Source of the DNA: a bacterium
GTDB taxonomy: Bacteria; Ratteibacteria; UBA8468
Direction of reading: 5' to 3'
DNA length: 16,799 bases
Assembly: GCA_030637775.1 (NCBI GenBank)
Contig: DAOWFY010000116.1
Span: 1 to 16,799, forward strand
Positions 6,695-13,849 of this stretch are shown piece after piece. Under the pieces are notes generated by a model, which was not told the DNA's origin, searched no databases, and was given only the letters and a program-made list of their open reading frames with translations. Numbering within the stretch: the first letter of the stretch is position 1; the number at the start of each line of letters is the position of its first letter. Made by a program: the position numbers and the translations under genes.

Positions 6695-8362
6695 TTAATT
6701 AGTTTCTTCCCGATACAGTTCTAAGACCCGCGCTAAGTCCGGCTGGATTTTGCCTCCCAAAGCCTGGCATTTATCGCAATATTTAACCGCCGCTGCATAT
6801 TGTTTATTGCAATAATAAGCGCCAGCTAAGTTATTGTATGCTTCAACATAATCTGGATCAACTTCTATCGCTTTCTTAAATTCAATGATTGCCTTATCAT
6901 ATAATCGCTGAACATAATAGACTTTTCCCAGATTATCGTATGTCTGCGGATAATGGGGATTAAGCTCTATCGCCTTCTTATATTGAATAATTGCTTCCTT
7001 ATACATCTTTTTAGCATAGTAAGCCCCTCCTAAATTATTGCGTGCCTCAAAGTAATTCGGATTGATCTCTATTGCTTTTTTGGCAGAAGCAATTGCTTCG
7101 TTATCCATCCCCTTATCATGATAGACACTTGCTAAGTTATAATAGACTCTGGCACTTCTAGGATTAAATTTTAGAGTTCTTTCATAGAAGAAGAGAGGTG
7201 ATGCCCAATAGTGGTTTTGCCTTATTGTCAGAGAAGAATAAAAACCAATGAGAATTATAAAAATGGCTATGGTAACTGGCCGGGATCTTCTATACAAAAG
7301 AATTAGGATATGAGAGAGAAGAAGAAAAAAAGCGATGGAAGGTAGATAGAGCCAGTGTTCTGCCATGTAGGCATTAAGTGGATAGAGGTTGGAGACTGGA
7401 ATAATACTAAGTAAAAACCAAGCGACCGAAAAAAAGATTAGCTTCTTTTCCCTCTCCCTCCTCGCATGGGAAATAGATATGAATAACAGAATAAGTATAA
7501 TGATTCCAACTATCGCCTTAGGATTATTAGACTTGAATAGAACAAGACCATATTCCATATGCAGATTTAAGGGCAATATTAAAAGCCTGAGGTAATTAGT
7601 GACTGCCACAAAAAATCCGGGCAGCCTCTGGAATAAAGTAGTAGGGGGTAATGAATAAGTTAGCGGAAAATTAAGTACTGTCAATCTTAAAAGAATATAG
7701 CCAAAGGTAATACCTAATAGAAAGAGATAATCTCTGAGTTTTATTCTTTTGCCGAAGGTGTAATGGTATAACAACAATAATAGTGGTAAGATCAAAGCTA
7801 TCTCCTTTGATAAAAGGGAGAAGATATAACACAGTAAAAACAAGATATAAAGATATATTTTTCTAAAGGATAGATACCTGATATAAAGAATAAAAGCAGT
7901 TAAGAGAAATAAGGTCGCCAATGGATCAGCCCGACCAGAAATATAAGTCACAGCCTCAGTATGAATGGGGTGAGTGATAAAGCATAGGCTAGTAAAAAGA
8001 GAAAGCAGTTTATTGCCAAAGAGAAGATTAATTAAGCAGTAAAGGGATAGAGCTACTAAAATATGAAGAAGAATATTGGTGATATGGTAGCCGCGGGGAT
8101 TCAGTTTAAAGAAATGATAGTTGAAGATACAGGTAATGAGTTGGAGAGGACGATAGGCATTAGATTTTTTCTGCGCACCAGCAAAAAGGTTTTCAGCAAA
8201 AATCTGGGAGGGGTGAATCCTGTGTTTAAGATAGAAATTTTTTTCTATTAAGTACTCATCATCCCAGACAAATTCATTATTGAGAGAATTAGCATAGATA
8301 GAAAAGCCAAGGAGAGATATTAATACAATTGTTATTAGATGAAATCTTACATTTGCATGCAT
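6695..8362 (-). CDS. TMTC-like GT-C membrane glycosyltransferase with four C-terminal TPRs
   Basis: A polytopic protein of 555 residues with about ten hydrophobic helices in the first 390. The first extracytoplasmic loop carries WDDEYLI (Asp34-Asp35), the acidic pair expected of GT-C enzymes of the PMT/TMTC class. It is followed by AYRPLQL and the family block HPIHTEAVTYISGRADPLAT (131-150). Four tandem TPR units follow, at about 404-437, 438-471, 472-505 and 506-539, with strict 34-residue spacing. By family knowledge such proteins use polyprenyl-phosphate sugars to modify exported proteins; the substrate here is unknown. The gene starts five bases after the stop of the unknown Trp-rich gene, so it is likely the last member of that transcript. 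No clear Shine-Dalgarno sequence is seen. Confidence 0.8.
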   Translation of the reverse strand: MHANVRFHLITIVLISLLGFSIYANSLNNEFVWDDEYLIEKNFYLKHRIHPSQIFAENLFAGAQKKSNAYRPLQLITCIFNYHFFKLNPRGYHITNILLHILVALSLYCLINLLFGNKLLSLFTSLCFITHPIHTEAVTYISGRADPLATLFLLTAFILYIRYLSFRKIYLYILFLLCYIFSLLSKEIALILPLLLLLYHYTFGKRIKLRDYLFLLGITFGYILLRLTVLNFPLTYSLPPTTLFQRLPGFFVAVTNYLRLLILPLNLHMEYGLVLFKSNNPKAIVGIIILILLFISISHARREREKKLIFFSVAWFLLSIIPVSNLYPLNAYMAEHWLYLPSIAFFLLLSHILILLYRRSRPVTIAIFIILIGFYSSLTIRQNHYWASPLFFYERTLKFNPRSARVYYNLASVYHDKGMDNEAIASAKKAIEINPNYFEARNNLGGAYYAKKMYKEAIIQYKKAIELNPHYPQTYDNLGKVYYVQRLYDKAIIEFKKAIEVDPDYVEAYNNLAGAYYCNKQYAAAVKYCDKCQALGGKIQPDLARVLELYREETN

Positions 8363-8367
8363 TTAAA

Positions 8368-9381
8368 TTAAGCCGGATTCTCTTCTGTCTTCTTCTCTTT
8401 AAAGTCATATCTGAACCTATCAAACCAGGTGGTGGGTTCTCCTTCTTCATAAGGAAAGTCTATTGTAACTTTCCATTTACCATCAACCCATTCACCAGTT
8501 ATACCATTCTGCCCATTTGTATCACTATAATCATAGTTTTCATAATCATCTGAAGTGATGTTAGAAAAAGTTCTACTCCAGATTCCTTGGTCTTCTCCCG
8601 GCGGAAGATAATAAAAGCGGTTGACGGAGTCATCCGACCAAAAACCCCAACCCCACTCCTCAACGTCGAATTCTTCAGCATTTCCCCACTGACAGGAACC
8701 ATGTCCAGAAGGCGGTGCACCAAGTAGCCAGAAAACTCCGTTCTCAGGAACCGCTTCACTCCAGTAATTGTTCCCGACCTTTAATTGAACTCCATTGAGA
8801 ACAGGCATAGGAACACCAGAACCTTTTGGCACAACACTCCAAAGAAGATATTTAAACTTCCTGCTTCCTGGAGGTAAACTAAATCTGGCTTTTCCCTCTG
8901 CTTTCCACGTTGCAAAGTAATATTTATAAAAATACCACCGCTGAAAGAAAGAAACGATATCTAAAGGGGATCCGGCTTTGTGTCCTCTTTGATACCAATC
9001 AGCGTTCCCTTTTGCCTCTAATATTTTCTCACACTCTTTACCGCTTTCTAAATTACTGGCAGAGCCTTTAAATCTCCAACACTCTTCGGCATCTCCATAA
9101 CCACTCTGTTTATCGTAACGATAATCAAGCTCTTGCCAAGTTCCAAATTTGGGTTTTATATATCCCTTCTTCCGCTGCCCAGTTGGGTGAACTTCATCAA
9201 CAACGGTAATACCATCCTTCTCTCCAGCACTCCATTGTGCTGTCGTATCAACAATCAATCTTTCCCACTGATATGTCTTCCAAATAGTGACATCATCCGC
9301 AGAGGCTAAACCTGTAACCTTGACTCCATGTTTCATATCAAGAGCATCATCTATCCATTGAAACCCATTGAGGATAATCAA
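8368..9381 (-). CDS. Unknown Trp-rich protein, probable frame-shifted continuation of the upstream gene
   Basis: 337 residues from a TTG at 9381; the first ATG in frame is codon 16. There is no signal peptide and no Shine-Dalgarno sequence at either start, and the frame overlaps the end of the preceding gene by 35 bases. The protein is rich in Trp, Tyr, Gly and acidic residues (for example EEWGWGFWSDD) and looks largely beta-stranded, like an extracellular domain. It lies in frame +1 relative to the preceding gene, and that gene's last residues (QWVSMDR) look like an artificial end. I think it was once the C-terminal part of one secreted protein with the two upstream pieces. I do not recognise a family. 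It ends in TAA. Confidence 0.6.
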   Translation of the reverse strand: MIILNGFQWIDDALDMKHGVKVTGLASADDVTIWKTYQWERLIVDTTAQWSAGEKDGITVVDEVHPTGQRKKGYIKPKFGTWQELDYRYDKQSGYGDAEECWRFKGSASNLESGKECEKILEAKGNADWYQRGHKAGSPLDIVSFFQRWYFYKYYFATWKAEGKARFSLPPGSRKFKYLLWSVVPKGSGVPMPVLNGVQLKVGNNYWSEAVPENGVFWLLGAPPSGHGSCQWGNAEEFDVEEWGWGFWSDDSVNRFYYLPPGEDQGIWSRTFSNITSDDYENYDYSDTNGQNGITGEWVDGKWKVTIDFPYEEGEPTTWFDRFRYDFKEKKTEENPA

Positions 9382-10348
9382 GATTCAAATCATAGCGATA
9401 GGGTAAATCATCTTCTTTAATCTCAATCTCTTCAATAAAGTCCCAGTCCACATCTTCCCATTCTTCCTCATCTGGTTTCTGCTCCTTCGCATAAATTTTA
9501 TAGGTTCCTGCCTTAGTAAATTTAAGAAGCACATCATATCCTTCCCATTCAAGGATCTTCTCAACTCCTATAGCAACAGGAATAGAGGTAAGCTTGTAAT
9601 TACCTGCCTGGTCATAGGCCTTCGCTTTCAGAATATAGTCACCACCGGGAAACAGGGGCTTGCCCTGGTTGTCTTTTTCTGTCGTATCCCAGATGTGGGT
9701 GTAATTATTATCCGCAGAATAATCAGTATCATCCTTCAGTGATCTTAACCCTGGCATTTTATCAGGGGTATCATCCGGCTCTCCTATCCAGAGCTCGAAC
9801 CTTGTAATGCCTGAACCATCCTTGTCCTTATCCAGGTCGCTGGCATATATCTTAATTTTTACCTTGTCACCATAAACTATGTATTTGCCATCTTTTAATG
9901 GGACCGGTTTATCATTAATGTATATTGGCTCATCTGGTTTTTCTTTTGTCCCAAAGTGTAACTTCTGAAACTTCCCTGTGCGGACAGCTAAGCTGGCGAA
10001 TTGTAAAGCAGGAGTTAAGCCAGTTCGTCCTCTGCGGGGTCTCCACCAATCATTGGGAACAATATCTACACCAACCTGCTCATAACACCATTCAACAAAA
10101 CCATCACATCTAAATGATATGCCTGGTTTCTTATAACCTCCTCTAAGTGCATACCGAGGACGAAGTTTTGTCTGGGCTTCTGCAATTTCAACGAGCTTTC
10201 TGCGGTCTTTGTAATCTAACTTACGAGCACGGATACCCCAGAAAACGTCAGCCTCATAGAACTTCTTAAAATTATTAAAAGTTAATTCTCCAAGCTTGCG
10301 AGGTTTCCATGTGGGTCCATATAATGCTTCCATAGTTATATGGTCCAT
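9347..10348 (-). CDS. Permuted NlpC/P60-like protein, cysteine half plus Ig-like domain (fragment)
   Basis: 333 residues. Near residue 81 it has ISFRCDGFVEWCYEQVGVD, which fits the catalytic Cys region of permuted NlpC/P60 (YiiX-like) hydrolases. There the His strand comes first and the Cys helix last. The matching His strand, FGHDGLY, is found in the separate upstream gene. Residues about 125-245 form an Ig-like module ending GGDYILKAKAYDQAGN, typical of bacterial surface proteins, and the tail is acidic. The ATG at 10348 lies 13 bases inside the upstream gene and has no export signal, so this piece alone would stay in the cytoplasm. MEALYGPTWKPRKLGEL would follow naturally after DRWTI of the upstream piece if the frame were restored by -1. 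Confidence 0.65.
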   Translation of the reverse strand: MDHITMEALYGPTWKPRKLGELTFNNFKKFYEADVFWGIRARKLDYKDRRKLVEIAEAQTKLRPRYALRGGYKKPGISFRCDGFVEWCYEQVGVDIVPNDWWRPRRGRTGLTPALQFASLAVRTGKFQKLHFGTKEKPDEPIYINDKPVPLKDGKYIVYGDKVKIKIYASDLDKDKDGSGITRFELWIGEPDDTPDKMPGLRSLKDDTDYSADNNYTHIWDTTEKDNQGKPLFPGGDYILKAKAYDQAGNYKLTSIPVAIGVEKILEWEGYDVLLKFTKAGTYKIYAKEQKPDEEEWEDVDWDFIEEIEIKEDDLPYRYDLNLDYPQWVSMDR

Positions 10349-10635
10349 CTATCCGGGTCTGGTGTTACTTGCCCTGGACGAGGAGCCCAGTGCTGGTAAA
10401 GGCCGTCGTGTCCAAAATAACGTATAGGAAAAAAACAATGTTCTCTAAAGATAGCATCACCTATCTCAAAACCGGTGAAGGGAACAGTTTTTATAGGAGG
10501 TGGTTCTTCAGTTGGACCTCTATCAAGTGACACTCTGTTATCTATTATCATTCTGGCAGATATTTGGTGAGAAGCAAAATTAGTCATTAACAAAACAGAC
10601 ATAACTACTAAAGATACTATTGTTTTCTTCCTCAT
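10336..10635 (-). CDS. Permuted NlpC/P60-like protein, signal peptide and histidine half (fragment)
   Basis: 99 residues from the ATG at 10635, which GGAGA precedes at good spacing; the frame also extends to an ATG at 10656 inside the HEAT gene. MRKKTIVSLVVMSVLLMTNF then ASHQISA is a clear Sec signal peptide. Residues 55-82, FEIGDAIFREHCFFPIRYFG then HDGLYQHW, resemble the GD...GHxGIY strand of permuted NlpC/P60 peptidases, with His76 as the likely catalytic His. The reading stops with TAA at 10336 just where the family would continue into the helical and Cys segments. Those are encoded in the next gene in another frame. The enzyme was probably exported and would act on peptidoglycan or another amide substrate. 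I infer a frame break rather than a true short gene. Confidence 0.65.
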   Translation of the reverse strand: MRKKTIVSLVVMSVLLMTNFASHQISARMIIDNRVSLDRGPTEEPPPIKTVPFTGFEIGDAIFREHCFFPIRYFGHDGLYQHWAPRPGQVTPDPDRWTI

Positions 10636-10636
10636 T

Positions 10637-11572
10637 TTATCTCTCCTGATATTCATGTCCTGTTAGTATTTTGTAAAATTTTTTTAGTTCGTTAAAACCA
10701 CGTTCCCAGTTATCCTGTTTTGCTTCTTTTATTTTAATTTTCAAAGGTTCTACGACCCTTTTGTCCCCTATTCTGGCCAGAGCTTCAGCTGCTTCCAGAT
10801 CTAAAACTCTATGTCTATCATTCAAAGCCTTTATCAGCGGCTCTACCGCTCTCTTATCCCCTATCTTACCAAGGGCGATGCAACATGCACTTCCAACAAG
10901 CTGAGTATCAAACCCAGGATCACTTTCTAACCTTTCTATCAATGGCTCTACCGCTCTCTTATCTCCTATTTTAGCAAGAGCATTTGTTGCATTCCATCTT
11001 TCTCCTTCATTACCATTCTTTAGTTTCTCTATTAGTAAATCTACTTCCTCTTCTCCACCATGTACTCCGATAGCTATAATTGCTAAGTCTCTTATTGCCT
11101 CGCTTTCATCATTAAGTAGTTTCCTGGCTACCCTGACAACTTTCCTATCCTTTACCTCAATAAGAGTCAATCCTTTTAAAGCCGCTTGCTTAATTCCCGG
11201 TCCATAATCTAATGCCTTTATTAGCGGTTCAATTGCTCTCTCATCACCGATGCATCCGAGAGTAAAGGCTGCCTCTTCACGAAAATGTGGAGATTCCAAC
11301 CTCCTTTGTAATATCCTAATCAGTGGTTCTACTGCCGCAGGGTCCATAACAGCCGCCGCCATCTGTTCAAATGCGGTCTGGCGATGCCAAAAGGGATTCC
11401 ACCTGTTGCTAAAGATCTTTACCAGTTTGGGTGTGTCTTCTTTACTCTCCATATAGTCAATTTGACCAATCAGCGCTGAATTTACATAAATATTTCTGTA
11501 GATATAAACGCTGGCAAGAAGAATAATACCTAAGATAGCTATTAGCAGGATTTTCTTTTTTCTCTTCCTCAT
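10637..11572 (-). CDS. Membrane-anchored HEAT-repeat protein
   Basis: 311 residues. A basic N-terminus MRKRKKK and one hydrophobic helix (about 8-26) should anchor it, with the bulk outside the cytoplasm. The rest consists of PBS-lyase-type HEAT repeats, with repeated phrases IGDERAIEPLIKAL, IGDKRAVEPLIERL, IGDKRAVEPLIKAL and IGDKRVVEPL. Such solenoids bind partner proteins. The chromophore-lyase role of the founding family is not implied. It ends two bases before the start of the NlpC-like gene, so the two should be co-translated. The partner is unknown. The HEAT call is secure; the function is not. Confidence 0.85.
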   Translation of the reverse strand: MRKRKKKILLIAILGIILLASVYIYRNIYVNSALIGQIDYMESKEDTPKLVKIFSNRWNPFWHRQTAFEQMAAAVMDPAAVEPLIRILQRRLESPHFREEAAFTLGCIGDERAIEPLIKALDYGPGIKQAALKGLTLIEVKDRKVVRVARKLLNDESEAIRDLAIIAIGVHGGEEEVDLLIEKLKNGNEGERWNATNALAKIGDKRAVEPLIERLESDPGFDTQLVGSACCIALGKIGDKRAVEPLIKALNDRHRVLDLEAAEALARIGDKRVVEPLKIKIKEAKQDNWERGFNELKKFYKILTGHEYQER

Positions 11573-11644
11573 TGGTTATCTAATATCCCTTTCTGCTCAC
11601 CTAATCTTTAAATAAAGTAACACTGCAGAAACAAATAATAAAAA
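11573..11644. other. AT-rich gap inside the envelope gene set
   Basis: A 72-base gap between the four-helix protein gene and the HEAT gene, the widest break in an otherwise overlapping or near-abutting series. I see no convincing promoter or terminator in it. Confidence 0.4.
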
Positions 11645-12043
11645 TTATTTTTTTATTAATTTTCTCGCAGTCACACTAATTATGCCTAAAAATAATAAAA
11701 TTGGAGTGAAAAAAATAAATAGGAAAAAAACACCTTCAATAATTGCTATAAAGTTAAAACCATTAATGCTTATTATACTTATACCAGCACAAAACATAAA
11801 AGAAATTATAATTGAAAGTAAAATTGACTGTTTAATCATTTTTTTGAAAATTTGAAATTTATAAAAGATTCCTAATACTGTACATACCATTAAAGAAAGG
11901 ATTGTTATTGGTAATAAAATATATACGTAAAAAACCATTCCTTCGCAATCTGCCGTTGCAAGACCTTTTCCATAGATTATAGTCGTTATTAGAGGAATTA
12001 AACCAAGAATAATACCTATAATGATATGATGCTTTCTCTTCAT
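11645..12043 (-). CDS. Small polytopic membrane protein, about four helices
   Basis: 132 residues with four hydrophobic stretches (about 7-24, 38-62, 73-95 and 100-125) and a basic end TARKLIKK. The ATG overlaps the stop of the pseudopilin gene as ATGA, with AGGAGG right before it, so translation is coupled. The stretch is markedly AT-rich compared with core genes of the window, which suggests acquired DNA. No family is recognised. Its context with prepilin-like genes allows a role in envelope assembly, but this is a guess. Confidence 0.75.
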   Translation of the reverse strand: MKRKHHIIIGIILGLIPLITTIIYGKGLATADCEGMVFYVYILLPITILSLMVCTVLGIFYKFQIFKKMIKQSILLSIIISFMFCAGISIISINGFNFIAIIEGVFFLFIFFTPILLFLGIISVTARKLIKK

Positions 12044-12567
12044 TCCTCCTCAGGCACCTCTACTATCTCTGCCTCAACATGACCGTCAACCCAGAGAATG
12101 TTTGCCCTGTTGCCAAGATGGGGATTGGGGCTTTCCGGTAACCTTGCGCATATCAGTAACCAATCATTTGTTGCATTTCTCCCAATCCCTTCATGGTATA
12201 CGTAGCTTAAGCAATTAAGTTTGAAAGGCTCCTCGCTTGAAGGGCAAACAAAAATTCTATGTTGATTGCCTGTGTAATTTTTGAGACAATCTACGATGCT
12301 TCCTTCTTCATCTGAAGGAGCATATCTTACTGATTGAGGATACATCCCATAATCTTGAAGATACATCGTGAGGGCATAGCTTAGCTGTTTTAGATTGTTT
12401 ATGCATTGAATCCCTTCAACCTTCTTGATTGCCCTCATAGTAGTAGGATAAACCAAGAGAGCTAAGATAAGAATAATTGCCGTTACTACAAGCATCTCTA
12501 TTAATGTGAGACCTCTTCTATTCTGATTCAGCAAATCTACCTTCTTTAAGATGTTCTGGAAGAGCAT
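12040..12567 (-). CDS. Type IV pilin-like protein (pseudopilin) with C-terminal H...DGH motif
   Basis: The prepilin signature RRGLTLIEMLVVTAIILILALLVYP has the cleavage Gly before the hydrophobic helix and Glu at +5 of the mature form. The following ISOLEUCINE/Lys-rich helix leads to a globular domain with four or more Cys. The C-terminus HLGNRANILWVDGHVEAEIVEVP fits the prepilin-associated H-X9-DG type common in Planctomycetes and related phyla. The frame extends to a GTG at 12579, but GGAGG sits ahead of the twin ATGs at 12570 and 12567. I chose 12567 for spacing. The gene starts inside the end of the first prepilin gene and ends ATGA with the next. It would be processed by a prepilin peptidase, which is not in this window. 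Confidence 0.88.
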   Translation of the reverse strand: MLFQNILKKVDLLNQNRRGLTLIEMLVVTAIILILALLVYPTTMRAIKKVEGIQCINNLKQLSYALTMYLQDYGMYPQSVRYAPSDEEGSIVDCLKNYTGNQHRIFVCPSSEEPFKLNCLSYVYHEGIGRNATNDWLLICARLPESPNPHLGNRANILWVDGHVEAEIVEVPEEE

Positions 12568-12760
12568 CATAACCTCCACCTGATTCTGTTACATCTATCA
12601 GTGTCCCAATATTATCCTGTCTTGTATCACTTACATTTTCCACTTGCTTTGCCTTCTTCATTGCCTTCATTGTCACCCCAACAGTAACAGAGGCTAATAT
12701 CAAAATAATGGCCATTATTACAAGCATTTCTATTAAGGTGAACCCTTTTTTACGCATCAT
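12518..12760 (-). CDS. Short prepilin-like protein
   Basis: 80 residues. MMRKKGFTLIEMLVIMAIIL is a textbook prepilin leader with cleavage after Gly6 and Glu at mature position 5. The helix continues to about residue 38, and only about 40 polar residues follow. That is too short for a normal pilin head, so it may be a minor pseudopilin, a truncated one, or a helix donor. Its ATG overlaps the stop of the second hicB (ATGA), and its 3' end overlaps the next pseudopilin gene by about 50 bases. Its first 40 codons resemble those of the neighbour, consistent with tandem duplication. Confidence 0.82.
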   Translation of the reverse strand: MMRKKGFTLIEMLVIMAIILILASVTVGVTMKAMKKAKQVENVSDTRQDNIGTLIDVTESGGGYDALPEHLKEGRFAESE

Positions 12761-13002
12761 CTTCTCGCATCATCGGGATGTAGCATATGGACCAATCTTT
12801 TTGTCCTAGCTTCAAGTACTGGAGTTTCCGATCCTAAAACTTCTTTTCCAAAGGTCTCAAGATGGAAGCGAATCGCTGACTTCACATCAGAGAGAGCTTC
12901 TTCATAGGTATTCCCCTCTCCGACTACAATTCCCTTGAGTTCCAAGGGATAGACTACATAACCATCAGGATGTTTTTCCACAACAATTTTGAACTGACGC
13001 AT
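12757..13002 (-). CDS. Stand-alone HicB-like protein (second copy)
   Basis: 81 residues with the HicB fold pattern: MRQFKIVVEKHPDGYVVYPLELKGIVVGEGNTYEEALSDVKSAI. No HicA-like toxin gene adjoins, so it is not a typical hicAB pair. Its C-terminus LVHMLHPDDARR lacks an obvious DNA-binding extension. The TGA overlaps the ATG of a prepilin gene, placing it first in the envelope gene set, perhaps as a regulator. No strong Shine-Dalgarno sequence precedes the ATG. Confidence 0.8.
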   Translation of the reverse strand: MRQFKIVVEKHPDGYVVYPLELKGIVVGEGNTYEEALSDVKSAIRFHLETFGKEVLGSETPVLEARTKRLVHMLHPDDARR

Positions 13003-13084
13003 GATTAAATATTTTAATAGAATAAAGGGTTAAAATCAGATCTTCTATGTTTAAGTTTAGGGGACAGAGAAGACAAAAAGCCGA

Positions 13085-13112
13085 GTCATTGCGAGCCGAA
13101 GGTGAAGCAATG
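13085..13112. repeat. Half-copy of the REP-like element
   Basis: GTCATTGCGAG (13085-13095) is identical to the end of the element at 4720. It is followed by a diverged GAAGCAATGATAA stretch, and no matching right end is found. It lies in the 135-base gap between hepT and the second hicB, which otherwise shows nothing I can call. Confidence 0.6.
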
Positions 13113-13137
13113 ATAATCCTTCGGGGGTACGAGGTAC

Positions 13138-13473
13138 TTATAACTTTTCCAAAATCTCTTTAATGAGGGGTTTTACTTGTGGAATCCTTTCCTTAATAGT
13201 TATCCAAACAAGGTTATAATCAACGCTAAAATAAAAATGGATCAACCTGTCCCTCATTCCTGCCATTTCTTTCCAAGGAACTTGCGGATAATTTCGTGTA
13301 ATCTCATCAGGAATCTGTTTTGTTGCTTCGCCTATAATTTCAAACTTTCGCATTACCGCACTCGCAGTCTTATCATCCTCTCTGAACTCTTCAAAACTCA
13401 TACCTTCCACAAATCCTTCTATGCTTTCCATAGCTTCCAGAATGTCTTTTAAGTAAATTTTATAGTTTCTCAT
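13138..13473 (-). CDS. hepT: HEPN-domain RNase toxin HepT
   Basis: 111 residues, all helical, with the family motif R-X4-H-X-Y as RDRLIHFY (Arg74, His79, Tyr81). In studied pairs HepT is an RNase (HEPN) dimer, neutralised when its partner nucleotidyltransferase adds AMP to this Tyr. All key residues are present and the gene looks intact. Its ATG overlaps the TGA of mntA as ATGA, the usual arrangement. It ends with TAA just before a half-copy of the REP-like element. Confidence 0.92.
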   Translation of the reverse strand: MRNYKIYLKDILEAMESIEGFVEGMSFEEFREDDKTASAVMRKFEIIGEATKQIPDEITRNYPQVPWKEMAGMRDRLIHFYFSVDYNLVWITIKERIPQVKPLIKEILEKL

Positions 13474-13763
13474 AGGTAGGTTACTTCTCTTAATATTGTC
13501 TCTTTAATCTCCTTTCTTAATGCCCTTTTTGGGACAACATCTATCTTTTGATTGAGTTTTTCTTCAACAAATAAAGCAAGTCCAATAAGGTCAAAAAGAT
13601 CTGTTCCATCCTCAAAATCCACCAGAATGTCTATATCGCTTGTTTCCCCCTGCTCTTCTTTAACAACAGAGCCAAAAACTCCTATTTCTTTTACTTTATA
13701 CTTCTTCTTAAGTTCCTCTTTTAATTGCCCCAGCGTCTTCAACACATCCATTTTGGTCTTCAT
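13470..13763 (-). CDS. mntA: MntA nucleotidyltransferase antitoxin
   Basis: 97 residues of the minimal nucleotidyltransferase fold. FGSVVKEEQGETSDIDILVDF contains the exact GS-X10-DXD motif (Gly31-Ser32, Asp43, Asp45), and a third acidic residue is Asp75 (KIDVVPK). By family knowledge it transfers AMP to the HepT tyrosine and so blocks the toxin. The frame is open up to 13997, but the true start is the ATG at 13763, because AGGAGG precedes it at nine bases and the product then has the normal length. That ribosome binding site lies at the end of a relic of serA, whose stop overlaps this ATG. Confidence 0.93.
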   Translation of the reverse strand: MKTKMDVLKTLGQLKEELKKKYKVKEIGVFGSVVKEEQGETSDIDILVDFEDGTDLFDLIGLALFVEEKLNQKIDVVPKRALRKEIKETILREVTYL

Positions 13764-13849
13764 AATCTCTTTCCTCCTACCGCAAAGCCCTCCTCCTTGA
13801 GAATACCCAGCCCCTCTTTTGCCAGAGGATCGGTAACCAGAATTTTCAT
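13760..13849 (-). pseudogene. Relic of the serA 5' end (29 codons), direct repeat B
   Basis: Starting at the ATG at 13849, the frame encodes the first 24 residues of SerA (MKILVTDPLAKEGLG..., ending GFAV). It then diverges into GGKRL and stops at TGA 13760-13762. Bases 13777-13849 match 6545-6617 with three synonymous differences. It cannot encode an enzyme. Its ATG overlaps the stop of the extended hicB, and its stop overlaps the mntA start, so it may still be translated as a coupling leader. It is best explained as the displaced original serA start. Confidence 0.85.

Larger units (their letters stand above)
6594..13849. other. Accessory block bounded by duplicated serA 5' ends
   Basis: The direct repeats at 6545-6617 and 13777-13849 are exactly 7232 bp apart. 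Between them lie only envelope and toxin-antitoxin genes, while core genes (lon, aminotransferase / serA, rny) lie outside. The simplest reading is insertion near serA codons 9-24 of a segment that carried its own serA start and promoter, displacing the old ones. No integrase, transposase or att-like tRNA is visible, so the agent may be lost or may act in trans. Alternatives are a recombination with a related strain, or a local duplication followed by invasion. Confidence 0.5.

Noticed and set aside
9360-9375. GGGTTTC as a -1 slippery site at the second frame break
   Set aside because: Its phase relative to the upstream frame is wrong, and the needed shift is +1, not -1.
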